Shown in pieces: positions 11,580 through 23,339 of a stretch of 64,000 nt of DNA. Both the position numbers and the translations under genes were made by a program. The notes under the pieces were generated by a model that worked only from the letters and a program-made list of their open reading frames with translations, was not told where the DNA came from and ran no database searches. The DNA comes from Agrostemma githago (lineage: Eukaryota; Streptophyta; Magnoliopsida; Caryophyllales; Caryophyllaceae): the NCBI GenBank assembly GCA_958450325.1, contig OY288261.1, positions 12,739,113-12,803,112 of the forward strand. Direction: 5' to 3'. Position 1 is the stretch's first letter, and every line of letters begins with the position of its first letter.

Positions 11580-11824
11580 GTGAAATTTTGCCCTGTGGTC
11601 ATGACGACTAATCCCACCGGGTGAAAATTTCGCCCGGTGAGATTTTCTTCTTTTTTTTGCGGTTTCCGACTCTTCTTTCCGTCGGGCGAAATTTCACCCG
11701 GTGGGCGAAATTTTGCCCGGTCAGTTTCTCCTTGTAGGGAGTCTCGGAAAATCTTCGGGGAGGCATTTTTACCGTCGGGTAAAATTTCGCCCGGTGGTGT
11801 CTTACCGGGTGAAATTTCGCCCAG
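11580..11824. repeat. GGGCGAAATTTCGCCC-type palindrome cluster in LTR2
   Basis: At least six imperfect copies of a 16-bp palindrome (arms GGGTGAAA or GGGCGAAA and TTTCGCCC or TTTCACCC) lie within about 245 bp, starting roughly 90 bp upstream of the predicted TATA box. Confidence 0.8.
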
Positions 11825-12130
11825 TCATTTTCGTGGCCTCTTTCTTGTCTCATTCTTCGTCGTATGATTGAATGGCTTTAAACTTTAAGTTGTGTGCTTT
11901 GCTCTTTGGACGATATTCCCTTCTCTTGTACTCGTGGAAGCTCAATCGTGATTTCGGTGCCAAATCCTATCAAAATGATAAAAAAACTACCAAAAACACG
12001 TAAAATGCACAAGAGGGACGCTAATGCGAGAAATACTCAAAATATGGCGATAATCGCACTCAAGACTCGCAAAACGAGGGAAAGACGGGTCTAAATGGGA
12101 GGAAAAACGGTCTAAATTTAGCACACAACA

Positions 12131-12828
12131 AAATGCAACGCTACGACAAGCGGTAGGTCTAAGGGGTTAGGGTTACCAAGCTAGGAGTCATAAATCAATT
12201 GCAAGACGCACACATCAAGAGTAAGAATATTATCGGTAGACGGCAAAAGGCAGTGGGAGAGTATCTCGGAGAAGTAACGAATTGCGGGGTTACGGATTTC
12301 GGCGGTAAAATTTGAATCAGGCTCAAAATCTCTTTGACCACGTGCTATGCACCTCCAAAGGTCTCTTCTAGACGCACTAGCTTGCAAATCACTCGGGGGT
12401 TTACTTAGTCCGGTACCCGATGAGGGTAAGTCTAAAGCTAAGCCAAATTCAGAAGTGGTCAAACAGTGATTTTTACCGAATAATCTAAATTTAAACTCTC
12501 TTGGTGTGGTCGGGTTATCGATAGTAAAGGTACCTAAGACTCGCAAGTAAGATCTTTATATGTAGAAGCCGCGAGACTAAGGAGTCCGCTAGTTCCGGTC
12601 CTTGACGATAACTCTCTAATATCGTCCTCTATTCCTAAAATTTCCATTGTGAACGGACAAGGCCACCTTGTGCTCTGAAAGGTCATTTCAGAGAAGGTTT
12701 GAGCTAAGGGTGTATTAGGACAAGGTAAAAGTTTGGGCTTAGAAGGCTTACTAGAAGATGTAGAACATATAGAAGGTTTAGAAGTCGAAGCCATACCTTG
12801 TTTTCGAGCGGCTCGTTGAGCTCTTGTC
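12131..12828 (-). pseudogene. Athila env-like (ORF-1-type) protein, broken
   Basis: After the integrase on the minus strand, a Ser/Pro/Lys-rich start (ATG at 12794, MASTSKPSICSTSSSKPSK, preceded in the same frame by TRAQRAARKQG) leads into a segment ending at 12534. A shifted frame continues at 12181-12546 with TIDNPTTPREFKFRLFG and a globular stretch (GLALDLPSSG, DLWRCIARGQRDF). A TAG stops it at 12181, and the insertion of B cuts the region at 12130. Position after integrase and composition fit the extra ORF of Athila elements, which has been called env-like. I see no convincing signal peptide or membrane segment, so the envelope role is only by analogy. Confidence 0.55.
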
Positions 12829-13166
12829 TACATAATAATGTGTTTGCAAGAAAATCCCAAAAATTTCTTTACTTTCTCAAAGAACCCAAAATTACAATCA
12901 CCCAAGTGAAAGATGAAGTTATGAATGGAGGTTGGGGTGTATGGAAGGTGGTTTGATGATTTTATGATTGGTGAAAATATGGAATGAAGAGTGAGGTAAA
13001 AAGGTGAAATAAATAAGGGTGGTTGAGGAGGGAAATGAAAAGTCTTAAAGTGGTTGGTAAAAATTTGGTGTAAAAATTTTGGAGAAAAAGTTATGTGATG
13101 TAAATGTGAAGGAGGGAATTGAAAATGTAGTGACGAAAAAGGTGTAGGTGATCCGGCTAAGCTCAT
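12828..13166 (-). other. Open frame in the leader of the env-like region
   Basis: A 112-codon minus-strand frame rich in Pro, His, Phe and Ser ends one codon before the TRAQRAARKQG segment of the env-like ORF, in the same frame. Composition suggests pyrimidine-rich leader rather than protein. It starts directly after the palindrome cluster at 13170-13401. Confidence 0.3.
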
Positions 13167-13169
13167 GTC

Positions 13170-13401
13170 ACCGGGTGAAATTTCACCCAGTCGGGCACCA
13201 TCTTGTGAAATTTCACCCGACGGGTTTTCGTCGTGAAAATCATTTTGCCAACCTTTTTTCCACCAGGTGAAATTTCATAAGATTCCCATCAGGCGAAATT
13301 TCGCCCGACGGTAACTTCGTCAATCCTGGCAATTCCGGCAAGTTTTCGTAGGGCGAAGTTTCGCCCGGTCAAGTCTCACCGGGCGAAGTTTCGCCCGGCG
13401 G
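13170..13401. repeat. Palindrome cluster between integrase and env-like ORF of C
   Basis: Copies of the GGGCGAAATTTCGCCC-type palindrome, as in the LTRs of this family, recur here inside the internal region, just upstream of the env-like reading frame. The flank 13402-13690 has no gene that I can support. Confidence 0.75.
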
Positions 13402-13707
13402 CCTTCTTTGCTTCATTTTTCCGCCTTGCCATTTCATGGCTCTTCAAAACTCACCTAGAGATTCACATAAAGACTCGACTCACATTACATAATCAATATC
13501 TCTCAAAAACATCCTTGTGGTCTTCAATTTAAGCTCCATAACTTCTCCAAAAGCTTGATCTTCATCCAAATAAATGCTCCATGGTGAAATCCAAGTTCAA
13601 CCATTCTTCTCAAGCTAACAAAAATAATAAACTCAAAGAAATATGATACATATATACAAGGTGGTTATTGAGGATACCACCAAACCTACATCAATTGCGA
13701 GAGGGGT

Positions 13708-14930
13708 TCAAACAACGCTCCCCAATGGGAGCTCACCAAACTTCACGGTAGCAAAGGTCTCACGAACGTGACCGGGATGATAAATCTTCAAACGTTGACC
13801 ATTAACCATAAATTTCCCGGTTTCCGGGCTAGATATCTCTATTGATCCATATGGTTGCACCTTGGTCACTTCGAATAGACCCGACCATTTTGATTTCAAC
13901 TTACCGGGAAAAAGCTTAAAGAGAGTGTTGAAGAGTAATACCTTATCACCAACGGAGAAGTCCTTACGAAGTATTCGAGAATCGTGCCATTGGCGAGTTT
14001 GTTCTTTGTAGATATTCGAATTCTCGTAGGCTTCAAGTCTTTATTCTTCCAATTCTTGAAGTTTGAGAAGGCGATTATCTCCTACAACACTCTCATCGAA
14101 GTTTAGGTCTTTGATTGCCCATTTGGCTTTGTGTTCTAATTCCATCAGTAAATGACAAGCTTTACCATACACAAGACGATAAGGAGTGGTTCCGATCGGC
14201 GCTTTGTAAGCCGTCCTCAATGCCCAAAGGGCGTCATTCAATTTCAATGACCAATCCTTTCGGTGTGTATTTACAACTTTCTCTAAAATTCCCTTGATTT
14301 GACGGTTAGAGATCTCGGCTTGCCCATTTGATTGAGGATGGTAGGATAGGGACATCTTGTGAGTGATACCATATTTCCTAAGAAGGTATTCAAAGGTATC
14401 TTTCCTAAAATGAGAGCCTCCATCACTAATTATGGCTCTAGGCATAACGAATCTCGGGAAAATTACATTCTTGAAAAGCTTGTTTACAACCTTGGAGTCA
14501 TTGGTGGGGGAAGTTACGGCCTCGATCCATTTTGAGACATAATCAACCGCGACTAGAATGTATTTGTTGCCAAAAGAGGATGTGAACGGACCCATGAAAT
14601 CAATACCCCAAACATCGAACAATTCAATCTCCAAAATAGGTTGAAGGGGCATCTCGTTTCTTCTTGTAATATTGTCATTTCTTTGGCATGCATCACATGT
14701 GAGAATGAAAGCTCGAATGCCCTTGAACATGAAAGCCACCAAAACCCGCTTTGGAGAACCTTGGCAGTTGTCTTTTGGTTGGCCAAGTGTCCACCATAAG
14801 ATGTCGAGTGAAGGTGCATCACAATATTATATCCTTCTTCGGCCGTAACACATCGTCGGTAAATTCCATCAACACATTGGCGAAATAAATAAGGCTCGTC
14901 CCAATAATAGCGTCGGGCTTCATAACGTAG
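13708..14930 (-). pseudogene. Integrase of element C (nearly complete)
   Basis: In translation order: the zinc domain (HSTSYGGHLANQK ... CDACQRNDNITRR) with a 1-bp deletion near 14740; the catalytic core 14041-14742 with all three acidic residues, DFMGPF, ISDGGSHF and the Glu in HPQSNGQAEISNRQ; then RTAYKAPIGTTPYRLVYGKACHL. A TAA near 14041 interrupts the core end. The same frame continues to 13708 with the C-terminal domain (KSKWSGLFEVTKVQPYGSIE), ending at TTTAAA-free TGA-type stop near 13708. The catalytic triad is intact; only two lesions are seen. It would insert cDNA into chromosomes. Confidence 0.87.
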
Positions 14931-16749
14931 TTATTTCTTCCTCTCTTGCTTGGAATAATCATCCGGAATATAATCAGACACTAAGAAATTGATGATATCG
15001 GCATACCAAGGTGTAATAGTTTCAATGGCCATCAAGGCCTCATCTCTCATAGCTTCATTGATGGGAATACAATCATTTTCATTGCTTTCTTTACTAACCG
15101 TTAGTTTACTAAGATGATCTGCTACCAAGTTCTCCGATCCGGCTCTATCTTTAATCTCAATATCAAATTCTTGTAAAAGGAGGACCCATCGAATGAGTCG
15201 GGACGTTGTCTCCTTTTTGGACATGATATATCGAATGGCCGCATGATCGGTATGAATAATGACTTTCGAACCGATAACATAATTTCGGAATTTCTCCATG
15301 GCATAGACAATGGCAAGAATCTCTTTTTCGGTTGTTGTATACCTCGATTGGGATTCATCTAGTGTTTTGCTTGCATAATAATCACATGTAGCTTCTTATC
15401 AACCCGTTGTCCTAGAACGGCACCAACGGACAAATCGGATGCATCCCACATGATCTCAAATGGAAGATTCCAATCGAGAGCTTTGATAATTGGAGTGGTA
15501 GTGAGAGCGGTCTTTATCCTACAAAAGGCCTCAAGACACGAGTCATCAAAAACAAAAGGTGCATCTTTCATAAGCAAAGAAGTCAAAGGCTTGGTAATCT
15601 TAGAAAAGTCTTTAATAAATCGTCTATAAAAACCGGCGTCACCTAGAAAACTCCTCACCCCTTTGACATTTGTAGGTGGTGGCAAGTTCTCAATCACGGA
15701 GACTTTCGCCTTATCGACTTCAACTCCTCTATTAGAAACAATATGACCTAGGACAACACCTTGTTCAACCATAAAATGTCATTTCTCCCATTTCAAAACA
15801 AGTCTATACTCTTCACATCGAGCTAACATTTGATCAAGATTTTCAAGGCAAAAATCGAAAGATGTACCATGGACACTAAAATCTTCCATAAAAACTTCCG
15901 TGGATTTTTCAATAAAATCGGAGAAAATAGCCATCATACATCTTTGAAACGTTCCCGGAGCATTACACAATCCAAATGACATCCTTCTATAAGCATATTT
16001 GCCATAGGGACATGTGAAAGTGGTCTTCTCTTGGTCATCGGAGTGAATGGGAATTTGAATAAATCCGGAATGACCATCAAGGAAACAAAATTAAGAATGA
16101 TGCGCCAATCTTTCAAGCATTTGATAAATAAAGGGAAGAGGAAATGGTCTTTTATGGTGGTCGTGTTCAATTTACGATAGTCTATACACATGCGCCACCC
16201 GGTAATATTCCTAGTAGAAATAGACTCACCCTTTTCTCCTTTAACAACCGTCATTCCTCCCTTTTTCGGCACAACTTGTATGGGGTTAACCCAATTACTT
16301 TCGGTTATTGGGTATATAATGTTAGCCTCATACAACTTGAGGACTTCCTTCATGACAACCCCTTTCATGGTGGGGTTCAGCCTACGTTGACCCTCAACCG
16401 AAGGACGGTGGTCATCGTCAAGGATGATCCTATGCATACAAACATTTGGGCTTATGCCTTGGAGGTCAGCAATGCTATACCCGATGGCCTTTTTGTGCTT
16501 TCTCAAATCAATTAAAAGTTTTTCCAATTGAGGACCATCAAGGGTAGCATTGACGATAACAGGATAATTAGTTCCTTCAAGAAAAGCATATTTGAGGGAA
16601 GAGGGAAGTTGTTTAAGTTCAAGATTAGGAGGAGAAGATATCATACTCTTACCCACCGGTAGTGGTTCTACCTTATCATCATGCAAACATTCTTCTTCAA
16701 GAGGTGGAGAGTTAATTGGTTCATCATCTTGCTTATCATCATCTATCAA
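14931..16749 (-). pseudogene. Reverse transcriptase and RNase H of element C
   Basis: The RT N-terminal half lies in 15934-16749 (YPVIVNATL, ITESNWVNPIQVVPKKGG, WRMCIDYRKLN), with a frameshift at KDHFLFP. The active-site segment lies in 15779-15982 and reads VFMEDFSVHG: the second catalytic Asp of MDD is Glu here, unlike E (VFMDDFS). The connection and RNase H lie in 15359-15772 (FLGDAGFYRRFI, WDASDLSVGAVLGQ) and 14931-15299 (HTDHAAIRYIMSKKE). Four reading-frame breaks and an altered active site make it inactive. Confidence 0.87.
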
Positions 16750-16848
16750 GCTATACTAAATCAAACTATCAATAACTTCAATGGAATGCATTTGTTAAAG
16801 AGCTTGAGAAAGGGAAAACTCTACCGACTCGTCCTCTATGTTAAAACA

Positions 16849-17739
16849 CTACTTTCCATTCTTAACATCAACTATAATACCACCGGTAGCCATAAAAGGT
16901 CGACCTAAAATAATGGGGGTAATAGTGTCTTCGGGCATATCCATGACAACAAAGTCGGAGGGGATGAAGAACTTACCAGCTTGCACGGGTACATCCTCAA
17001 GTATCCCAAGTGGGTACTTGACGGACCTATCCGCAAGTTGAATCGACATGCTAGTGGGTCTCATCTCCCCCACACTAAGTATCTTGGCAATAGAATAAGA
17101 TAACAAACTAACATTAGCCCCTAGGTCACACAAAACTTGATTAACAACAACATTTCCAACCTGACAAGGGATGAAAAAACTACCGGGATCCTCTAGTTTC
17201 TTTGGCATTTGATTCATAAGAATGACACTACATTGTGCCGTGAGAGAGACACATTCTTTGTCTTCTATTGTTCTCTTTTTATTCAAGACTTCTTTCAAAA
17301 ACTTAGAATAGAGGGGAATTTGAGAAATTACCTCAATGAAGGGTAAAGCTACCTCTACTTTCTTCAACATATCCACGAAACGGCTAAATCGGGCATTCTC
17401 CTTATGTGGTTTAGCTCGTTTGGGAAAAGGCAATGGAGGGACAAAAGCGGGAGGCGGTGGAACATTAGATTCTTGTGGTGCAGTTAGTTGATTCACTTTG
17501 GATGGGGTGCTCTTGGTGTTCAAGTTCTTATATGGGTCCTCAAGTTCTTTGCCACCTCTCAAAATGACGACATTTGCTTGGTGTATAGGGTCTCTTGGGT
17601 TATGGGGTTGGCCGGGAAAACCATGGGGTGGATGAATTGGGGCGGCTAAGGCTTTTGTTGCTTCTTGTGATTCCCAAACCGTTAGCCTTGCCTTGGTGTC
17701 TTGATGCTCAATCCATAGTTGCCCAACGGCTCTTTGCAA
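16849..17739 (-). pseudogene. Gag C-terminal tail and aspartic protease of element C
   Basis: An open 296-codon frame with a Gln-rich region (LWIEHQDTKARLTVWESQEA), a linker with NVVILRGGKELEDPYK, then the protease: FSRFVDMLKKVEVALPF, CDLGANVSLLSYS and TPIILGRPFMATGG. The active site is DLGAN rather than DLGAS. It ends at a stop near 16849 (KNGK then stop), where B continues with LSFNIGNE. Upstream stops near 17750-17880 separate it from the gag knuckle region. Confidence 0.85.
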
Positions 17740-19425
17740 ATCATTGATGTTATCCTATGGAACTCCTCCTTGACCAAATTGAAAATTGCTTGATTGGCCA
17801 TAAGATTAAGAGGGTTGATTGAATGGTTTTTTATTGTAACCTTGATTACCATGAAAATTACCTTGGAACCCTTGATTTTATCCATGATTGAAACGATTAC
17901 CATGTTGATTTTGGTACTTGTTGTAATTGTTGGGAACATGGAAGTTGCTACCTTTTTTATTGAAGTTGCTCCTTTAATGAGAAGGCATATATGGGGGCAT
18001 CTTTGGAGGACCTTGATTAAAGGGCTTTTGTCGACTTTGATTAAATGGCCTCAGTTGATTCCCTTGGGCACGTGGCATCGGATTTTGAACATTTTGATTT
18101 CCATAAGATAAATTAGGATGAAACCTTGTGCCGGCATTGTAAGTATTGGAAAAGGGATCAAATTGAGGTCTTTGCCTATACACTTGTATAGCTTGGACTT
18201 CATTTGGCTCTTCAACATAACCTTCTTCATTAGGAATGCAAGAGCTAGAATCATGGCCATAATTGTCACAATGATCACATTGAACTTCCCATGTTAATTG
18301 CTTTGGAGGTGATGGTTGCCTTGGTGGAACACTCCCTTGAATTTGGTACATACCTCTAGGACTAGGCTTAGAATTCATGGCATCCATTCTCTTTTTCAAT
18401 TCTTCAACTTCCGATTAAAGTTTCAATTCATTAGAACTCTTAGATGAGTTCACTTCAAATTTCTTTCTAGAATCCCTCGATTGTCCCATTCTAGAATCAC
18501 TCCTTGCCATCTTTTCAATGTGATTCTTAGATGCCTCATCGGTGAAAGAAGAAAAGTCTCCTCCGGAGGCCGAATTGAGGTTCTCCTTGGTTCTCGATGA
18601 AAGGGTGTTATAAAACTTTTGGTGGTTAGCCAATCGGGTAATCCATGATGTGGACATTTGCGCAATAGGTCTCTAAATCTTTCCCAAGCCTCACTTAGTT
18701 TTTCAAATTCATCATGCTTGAAAGTTTGTATCTCCATCCGATATTGGTTAGTCTTTGACGGCGGAAATATTTCTCCAAGAAGGCATTAGATAGTTGAGTC
18801 CATGTTGTGAATGTACTAGCGGGATGGCCTTGAAGCCATCTACGAGCTCCATCTCTCAAGGTCTTTGGAAATAATAAACGGTGCAATTGGCATGAAGTTA
18901 ATCCATTGAGACAGGCTCCTAGCTTTGTAATTTTTCTTTAAATGAAGCGATGTGCTCTTGAGCATCTTCTTGAGAAAAACCGTGAAAAGTTTCTTGTTGA
19001 ACCGCATTTGTCAAAGAGGCTTTCAATTCATAATTCTCGGGAATCTCTCCGAAATCGACGGGAGAAGGTGTTTCTTCGTGTGTGAGTTGGGAATGAGAGC
19101 CTAGGGTCGCCATTGGTTGGATTGGTGGTGATGGTGGATTTGAATTTGGTGAATTTTGAGGGGATGGATTTTGATTTGGTGGTGCTGTTCTCGGTGATGG
19201 AGGGGACGGTCGTGAATTTTATGAAGTGGAGGGTATGGAAGGATTATTTGGAATGGGGTTGTGTGATATAGAAGGTGTATGTGGTAGGATGGGATTAAGG
19301 TTAGGAGGTGATAATGACGGATGTGGAATGATGGTGGTTGAGTTATTTCCCCGAAAACGCAATGCTCTAAAAGTCCTTTCCGGCTCCGGATCGAACCACA
19401 AGGGCGATGACGTGTTCCTGGACAT
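17740..19425 (-). pseudogene. Gag of element C (multiple frameshifts)
   Basis: The start ATG at 19425-19423 gives MSRNTSSPLWFDPEPERTFR, upstream of a Pro-rich spacer. Segments in order: 18919-19113 (SQLTHEETPSPVDFGEIPEN), broken by an insertion at KEKLQS; 18695-18886 (HRLLFPKTLRDGARRWLQGH), shifted after EKYF; 18450-18737 (EAWERFRDLLRKCPHHG), shifted after LTTKSF; 18415-18657; then 17974-18399 with the zinc knuckle CDHCDNYGHDSSSC (18238-18279) and an Asn/Gln-rich tail with several stops. Capsid-like particle protein in origin. Confidence 0.85.
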
Positions 19426-19518
19426 AATACTCAATTAAACGGTGAGACTCCTAGCACCTCGCGGTACTAGGGAAAAGGGAGAAGAGAAAAGAACCAAACA
19501 CAATAACTACTAGCCGCT

Positions 19519-19535
19519 CCCCGGCAACGACGCCA
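19519..19535 (-). other. Primer-binding site of element C
   Basis: Minus strand TGGCGTCGTTGCCGGGG, three bases from the end of LTR1; same variant as element B. Confidence 0.88.
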
Positions 19536-20762
19536 TTTTGACGCGCACCCCAATCGGATCGGTCGTTTAGCGAAGGACGGGGGGTTAAACAATTTTTATA
19601 GACTCGCAATAACACAACTAGAGCAATCGTTGTAAGTCGAGGTCGGTTCACAGGGAACGGAACGTAGTAATAGCGAGTTAAAAGAGACGTGTTTGGTGTC
19701 TAGAGGGGGGTTTCTAAGGGTCGAGTCTACACTAGGAAGAATGACTGCAAAAATAGTTAGGGGTGATCAATCTAGGGAAAGGTGTTAAGGGGAAGTCGGG
19801 ATTCGGAACTTGGAGTCTAAGAAGGTCGGAATCGAGTTTTTGTCGCAACATTGATAAAGGGAGAATGCCACCTTTCGGTTTCTTCACCCAATCCACCTAA
19901 AAACCCGCTTTCGTGGTGAAGAAGGGTAAGTTTCTAGTTATGGTAATTTCTACCCCGAGTTTCCTCATATTGATAGAAATAAGTAAAGGTCAGTCTAGTT
20001 GGCCGGACTAAAACAACAATGACACAACAACCACAAACAAGATAAACCAACAAGCAAGCAACCCACCAACGTCCCTTAATTCAAATAATCCAAGTTCTCA
20101 TCCCTAAACCCCCAACAAGAAATCTACTCACTAATCATAATGAAAAACAACAAAACATTAACTAAGTTGAAGATCACTACAACATGCATACTAACTAAAT
20201 CTAACGAATCTAACAACAAAATGATAAGAAAATTATGATCTAATAATTACCCACTAAACTATGAAAGAGATAAGATCTAACAAAATAAACTAGAGAATAA
20301 TCTAGAACAACATAAATAAAATCTAAAGAAACTAAAAACACTAAGATGATCTAAACAAGACAATGATGAGAGAACAACATTAAATCTAAATTAGAGATTA
20401 GAGAGTGGAAGAGAAATATACCAACTATGAAGATCTACAAGAAACAAGAAGATTGCATAAATAAAGATTGAATCTTTGATGAAGAGAATGAAGAACTTGT
20501 CACTAATTCTTCAATAAACCCCACAAATCTTCAAAATAAACTTGAAATAATCTTCTACAAACTTGAAATCAAGAGAATTGTTGATTAAAACTATGTAGAT
20601 CTACTACTAGATAACTACTAAAATTATAGAGAATTACTAAGAATACTACTAGATTGTTCTACTAATGGATGGTGTAACTACACTAATGGTGGGATATGAG
20701 GATGATAGTGGATGATGACACTACACTAATGAATGGATGCCTTGGGCAACAAAGTAGGGTGG

Positions 20763-20777
20763 ATATATATATATATA
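20763..20777 (-). promoter_or_regulatory. Predicted TATA tract of LTR1
   Basis: (AT)n tract about 640 bp into the LTR, the equivalent of 11484-11492 in LTR2. Confidence 0.45.
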
Positions 20778-20860
20778 ATGCCTTAATGGGTTTTTTAACC
20801 TAAAGCTCAAATCAAACTTTTTGCTCCATTAGTGAGACAATCACCCTTTGCATCTTTATG

Positions 20861-21106
20861 GGGCAAAACTTCACCCTGCGGTTGACGAGTTAGCACCACC
20901 GGGTGAAATTTCACCTGGTAAGATTTTCTTCTCATTTTGCGATTTTTGGCGCTTTTCTCCATCGAGCGAAATTTCACCCGGTGGGCGAAATTTCGCCCGG
21001 TCATTTTCGCCCGGTGGAGAAGTCTCGGAAAATCATCGGGGAGGCAAATTACCGTCGGGCAAAACTTTGCCCGGTGGTGTCTCACCGGGTGAAGTTTCAC
21101 CCGGTC
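20861..21106. repeat. GGGCGAAATTTCGCCC-type palindrome cluster in LTR1
   Basis: Same cluster as in LTR2, with copies such as cgggtgaaatttcacc and cgggcgaaatttcgcccgg-like arms, beginning about 85 bp upstream of the TATA tract. Confidence 0.8.
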
Positions 21107-21412
21107 ATCTTTCTGGCCTCTTTTCTTGTCTCATTCTTCGTCGTATGATTGGATGACTTTAAACTTTAAGTTGTGTGCTTTGCTCTTTGGACGGTATTCC
21201 CTTCTCTTGTGCTCGTGGAAGCTCGATCGTGATTTCGGTGCCAAATCCTATCAAAATTGATAGAAAATCTACCAAAAACACGTAAAACGCACAAGAGGGA
21301 CGCTAATGCGAGAAATACTCAAAATATGGCGATAATCGCACTCTAGACTCGCAAAATGAGGTAAAAACGAGTCTAAATGGGAGGAAAAACGGTCTAAATT
21401 TAGCACACAACA

Positions 21413-21452
21413 AGTCCCCCACACTAAACCGTTGCTCGTCCTCGAGCAAAGA
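21413..21452 (-). other. Polypurine tract with hairpin next to LTR1
   Basis: The minus strand carries a hairpin (arms TTGCTCG and CGAGCAA) followed by GGTTTAGTGTGGGGGACT and then the LTR start. The purine-rich run is the expected plus-strand DNA primer site. Confidence 0.75.
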
Positions 21453-22051
21453 CCCAAAAAGAAATTACAGACAACTACTACTAGCTAGACTATGCTAAGC
21501 CAATACGGGGCAATTAACGGGCCCGCTCCGTCCCTTCAACTCACATAAGAATACCCATGAGGTAGAGTACTCCCATGCAAGGCAAGTTGGGGCTTGCTCA
21601 AAATTGTGGATGCGACTAAACACGCAAAAACACATAACACGAAAGAATCGACGCATCCAAAGCAAAAATAAAACACCGAATCCCTCATCGAGACGGCAGG
21701 GAAGACACCGATTACTTAGCTAAAATAACAATAAACTTCCAAGATAAATCACCCACGTAGACAAGGACCAAAGCCTAATACTATTACAATTAAGCAATAA
21801 AGATGTTGATAACTTAGCTAGGTCCTCCTAATCTTCTAAAGGGGTACTACGGGACGTATAACGGAGTGGAAAAAGTGAACAATGGATTCGTTCGACACTG
21901 TAGGTAGGTGCAGTCCCGCTCTCTTTGGCTAAGCCAAGAGGGTCGTTCCAAACTCGAATTTCCTAAATTAGCCCAAACAAAAAGGTGGAGTGTTTACAAT
22001 TATTGGGATGGATCGACTAATCACCGCTATCTTCCTCGAGACTCGGTCGTC

Positions 22052-23339
22052 TAGTTGGCACTTCACGGCGACGAGTCGATCAAAGGGCTTCTTTTTTTGG
22101 AGATGTTTCTGATGATACGATTTTCATTTGAAACTTCTTTTCTCTCCTTTGTTTTTTTCATGTTTTTGTGCCCTTTTCTCTTGCTTTGGTTTGCCCTTTT
22201 TTGGCTTTTTGATGTGGTTCGAAACCAAGCTTGGAGGTTATTTTTGTGTAAACTTATTGTGGTGATGTATAGGTGGAGGAAAAATAGGTAATCGAGAACG
22301 CGCGTCATTCTCAGATAACCCACAAAAAGGCGGAAAGAATTGGGACTACTAAAGGTGCAATGGTCATTCGAGCAAGGTCACCTAGAAAACGGGATGCAGG
22401 AACCAAGGCCTAACTCCTCCATGGGTGGTGAAGGTGGTCAAATGCAAACCCCGAAGTAAACCTCTAGTAGAAAAGGTGAACTCAAGCTAAAGAATCAACA
22501 AATTCTTTGCATTAGAGTCATTCTACTAGATTAAGGTTCAAAATCTACAATGGGTTATCTATAATGGAATGTAAACTCTTGTAAAAGGTTTGTAATCGGG
22601 TTTTCGAAAAGTTTTAATCCTAGACACACTATACAAAAGCAAAAGGAACACACGATAATGAAAAGCAAATAAAGAAAAACACAAGTAAGGTCATGTAGTT
22701 GGCACTTCACGTTGACGAATCGATCAAAGGGCTTGTTTTTTTGGAGATGTTTCTGATGATACGATTTTCATTTGAAACTTCTTTTCTCTCCTTTGTTTTT
22801 TTCATGTTTTTGTGCCCTTTTCTCTTGCTTTGGTTTGCCCTTTTTTGGCTTTTTGATGTGGTTCGAAACCAAGCTTGGAGGTTATTTTTGTGTAAACTTA
22901 TTGTGGTGATGTATAGGTGGAGGAAAAATAGGTAATCGAGAACGCGCGTCATTCTCGGATAACCCACAAAAAGGCGGAAAGAATTTGGACTACTAAAGGT
23001 GCAATGGTCATTCGAGCAAGGTCACCCAGAAAACGGGATGCAGAAACCAAGGCCTAACTCCTCCATGGGTGGTGAAGGTGGTCAAATGCAAACCCCGAAG
23101 TAAACCTCTAGTAGAAAAGGTGGACTCAAGCTAAAGAATCAACAAATTCTTTGCCTTAGAGTCATTCTACTAGATTAAGTTCCAAAATCTACAATGGGTT
23201 ATCTATAATGGAATGTAAACTCTTGTAAAAGGTTTGTAATCGGGTTTTCGAAGAGTTTTAATCCTAGACACACTATACAAAAGCAAAAGGAACACACGAA
23301 AATGAAAAGCAAATAAAGGAAAACACAAGTAAGGTCATG
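22052..23339. repeat. 644-bp direct tandem duplication
   Basis: Copy one is 22052-22695 and copy two 22696-23339, in head-to-tail order. I count about fifteen mismatches by eye, so the duplication is fairly recent. An 86-codon minus-strand frame is open in both copies, but its Lys/Asn/Ser-rich translation resembles nothing I recognise. Confidence 0.9.

Larger units (their letters stand above)
4848..12130 (-). mobile_element. Athila-type LTR retrotransposon B (3' end missing)
   Basis: The minus-strand order is LTR2 (10009-12130), PBS, gag, protease, RT, RNase H and integrase, cut at 4847/4848 by the insertion of element A. The remainder would lie beyond A, outside the window. Its 5' end at 12130 abuts the env-like ORF of element C directly, without a polypurine tract, which favours B having inserted into C; the candidate TSD is aaatg (12131-12135). 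All coding domains carry stops or shifts. Confidence 0.85.
10009..12130 (-). repeat. LTR2, 5' LTR of element B (2122 bp)
   Basis: TG...CA ends: on the minus strand TGTTGTGTGC at 12130 and ...GATCA at 10009. It matches LTR1 (19539-21412) along its length, including the first 250 bp, the palindrome cluster, the TATA tract and the PBS-proximal end. It is about 250 bp longer than LTR1, largely because of a 92-bp tandem triplication. No coding frame is supported; the long A-rich stretch 10330-11570 is non-coding U5/leader sequence. Confidence 0.9.
12131..21412 (-). mobile_element. Athila-type LTR retrotransposon C with env-like region
   Basis: The minus-strand order is LTR1 (19539-21412), PBS, gag, protease, RT, RNase H, integrase and env-like ORF, the last cut at 12130 by LTR2 of element B. 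LTR1 is also preceded (to its right) by a polypurine tract, as if it were the 3' LTR of a further upstream unit. C is the most complete copy in the window, but every domain has at least one lesion. B and C are close relatives along their whole shared length. Confidence 0.87.
19539..21412 (-). repeat. LTR1 of the B/C family (1874 bp)
   Basis: TG...CA ends (minus TGTTGTGTGC at 21412; TCA at 19539). To its left are PBS and gag, so it serves as 5' LTR of C. To its right is a polypurine tract, so it also looks like the 3' LTR of an upstream unit. It has one copy of the 92-bp unit that is tripled in LTR2. Confidence 0.9.

Noticed and set aside
11637..12094. Short plus- and minus-strand frames in LTR2
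   Set aside because: Built from the palindrome cluster; similar but broken in LTR1.
22063..22967. 86-codon frame open in both 644-bp repeats
   Set aside because: The repeats are too recent for an open frame to mean selection. The translation is low-complexity and unrecognised.
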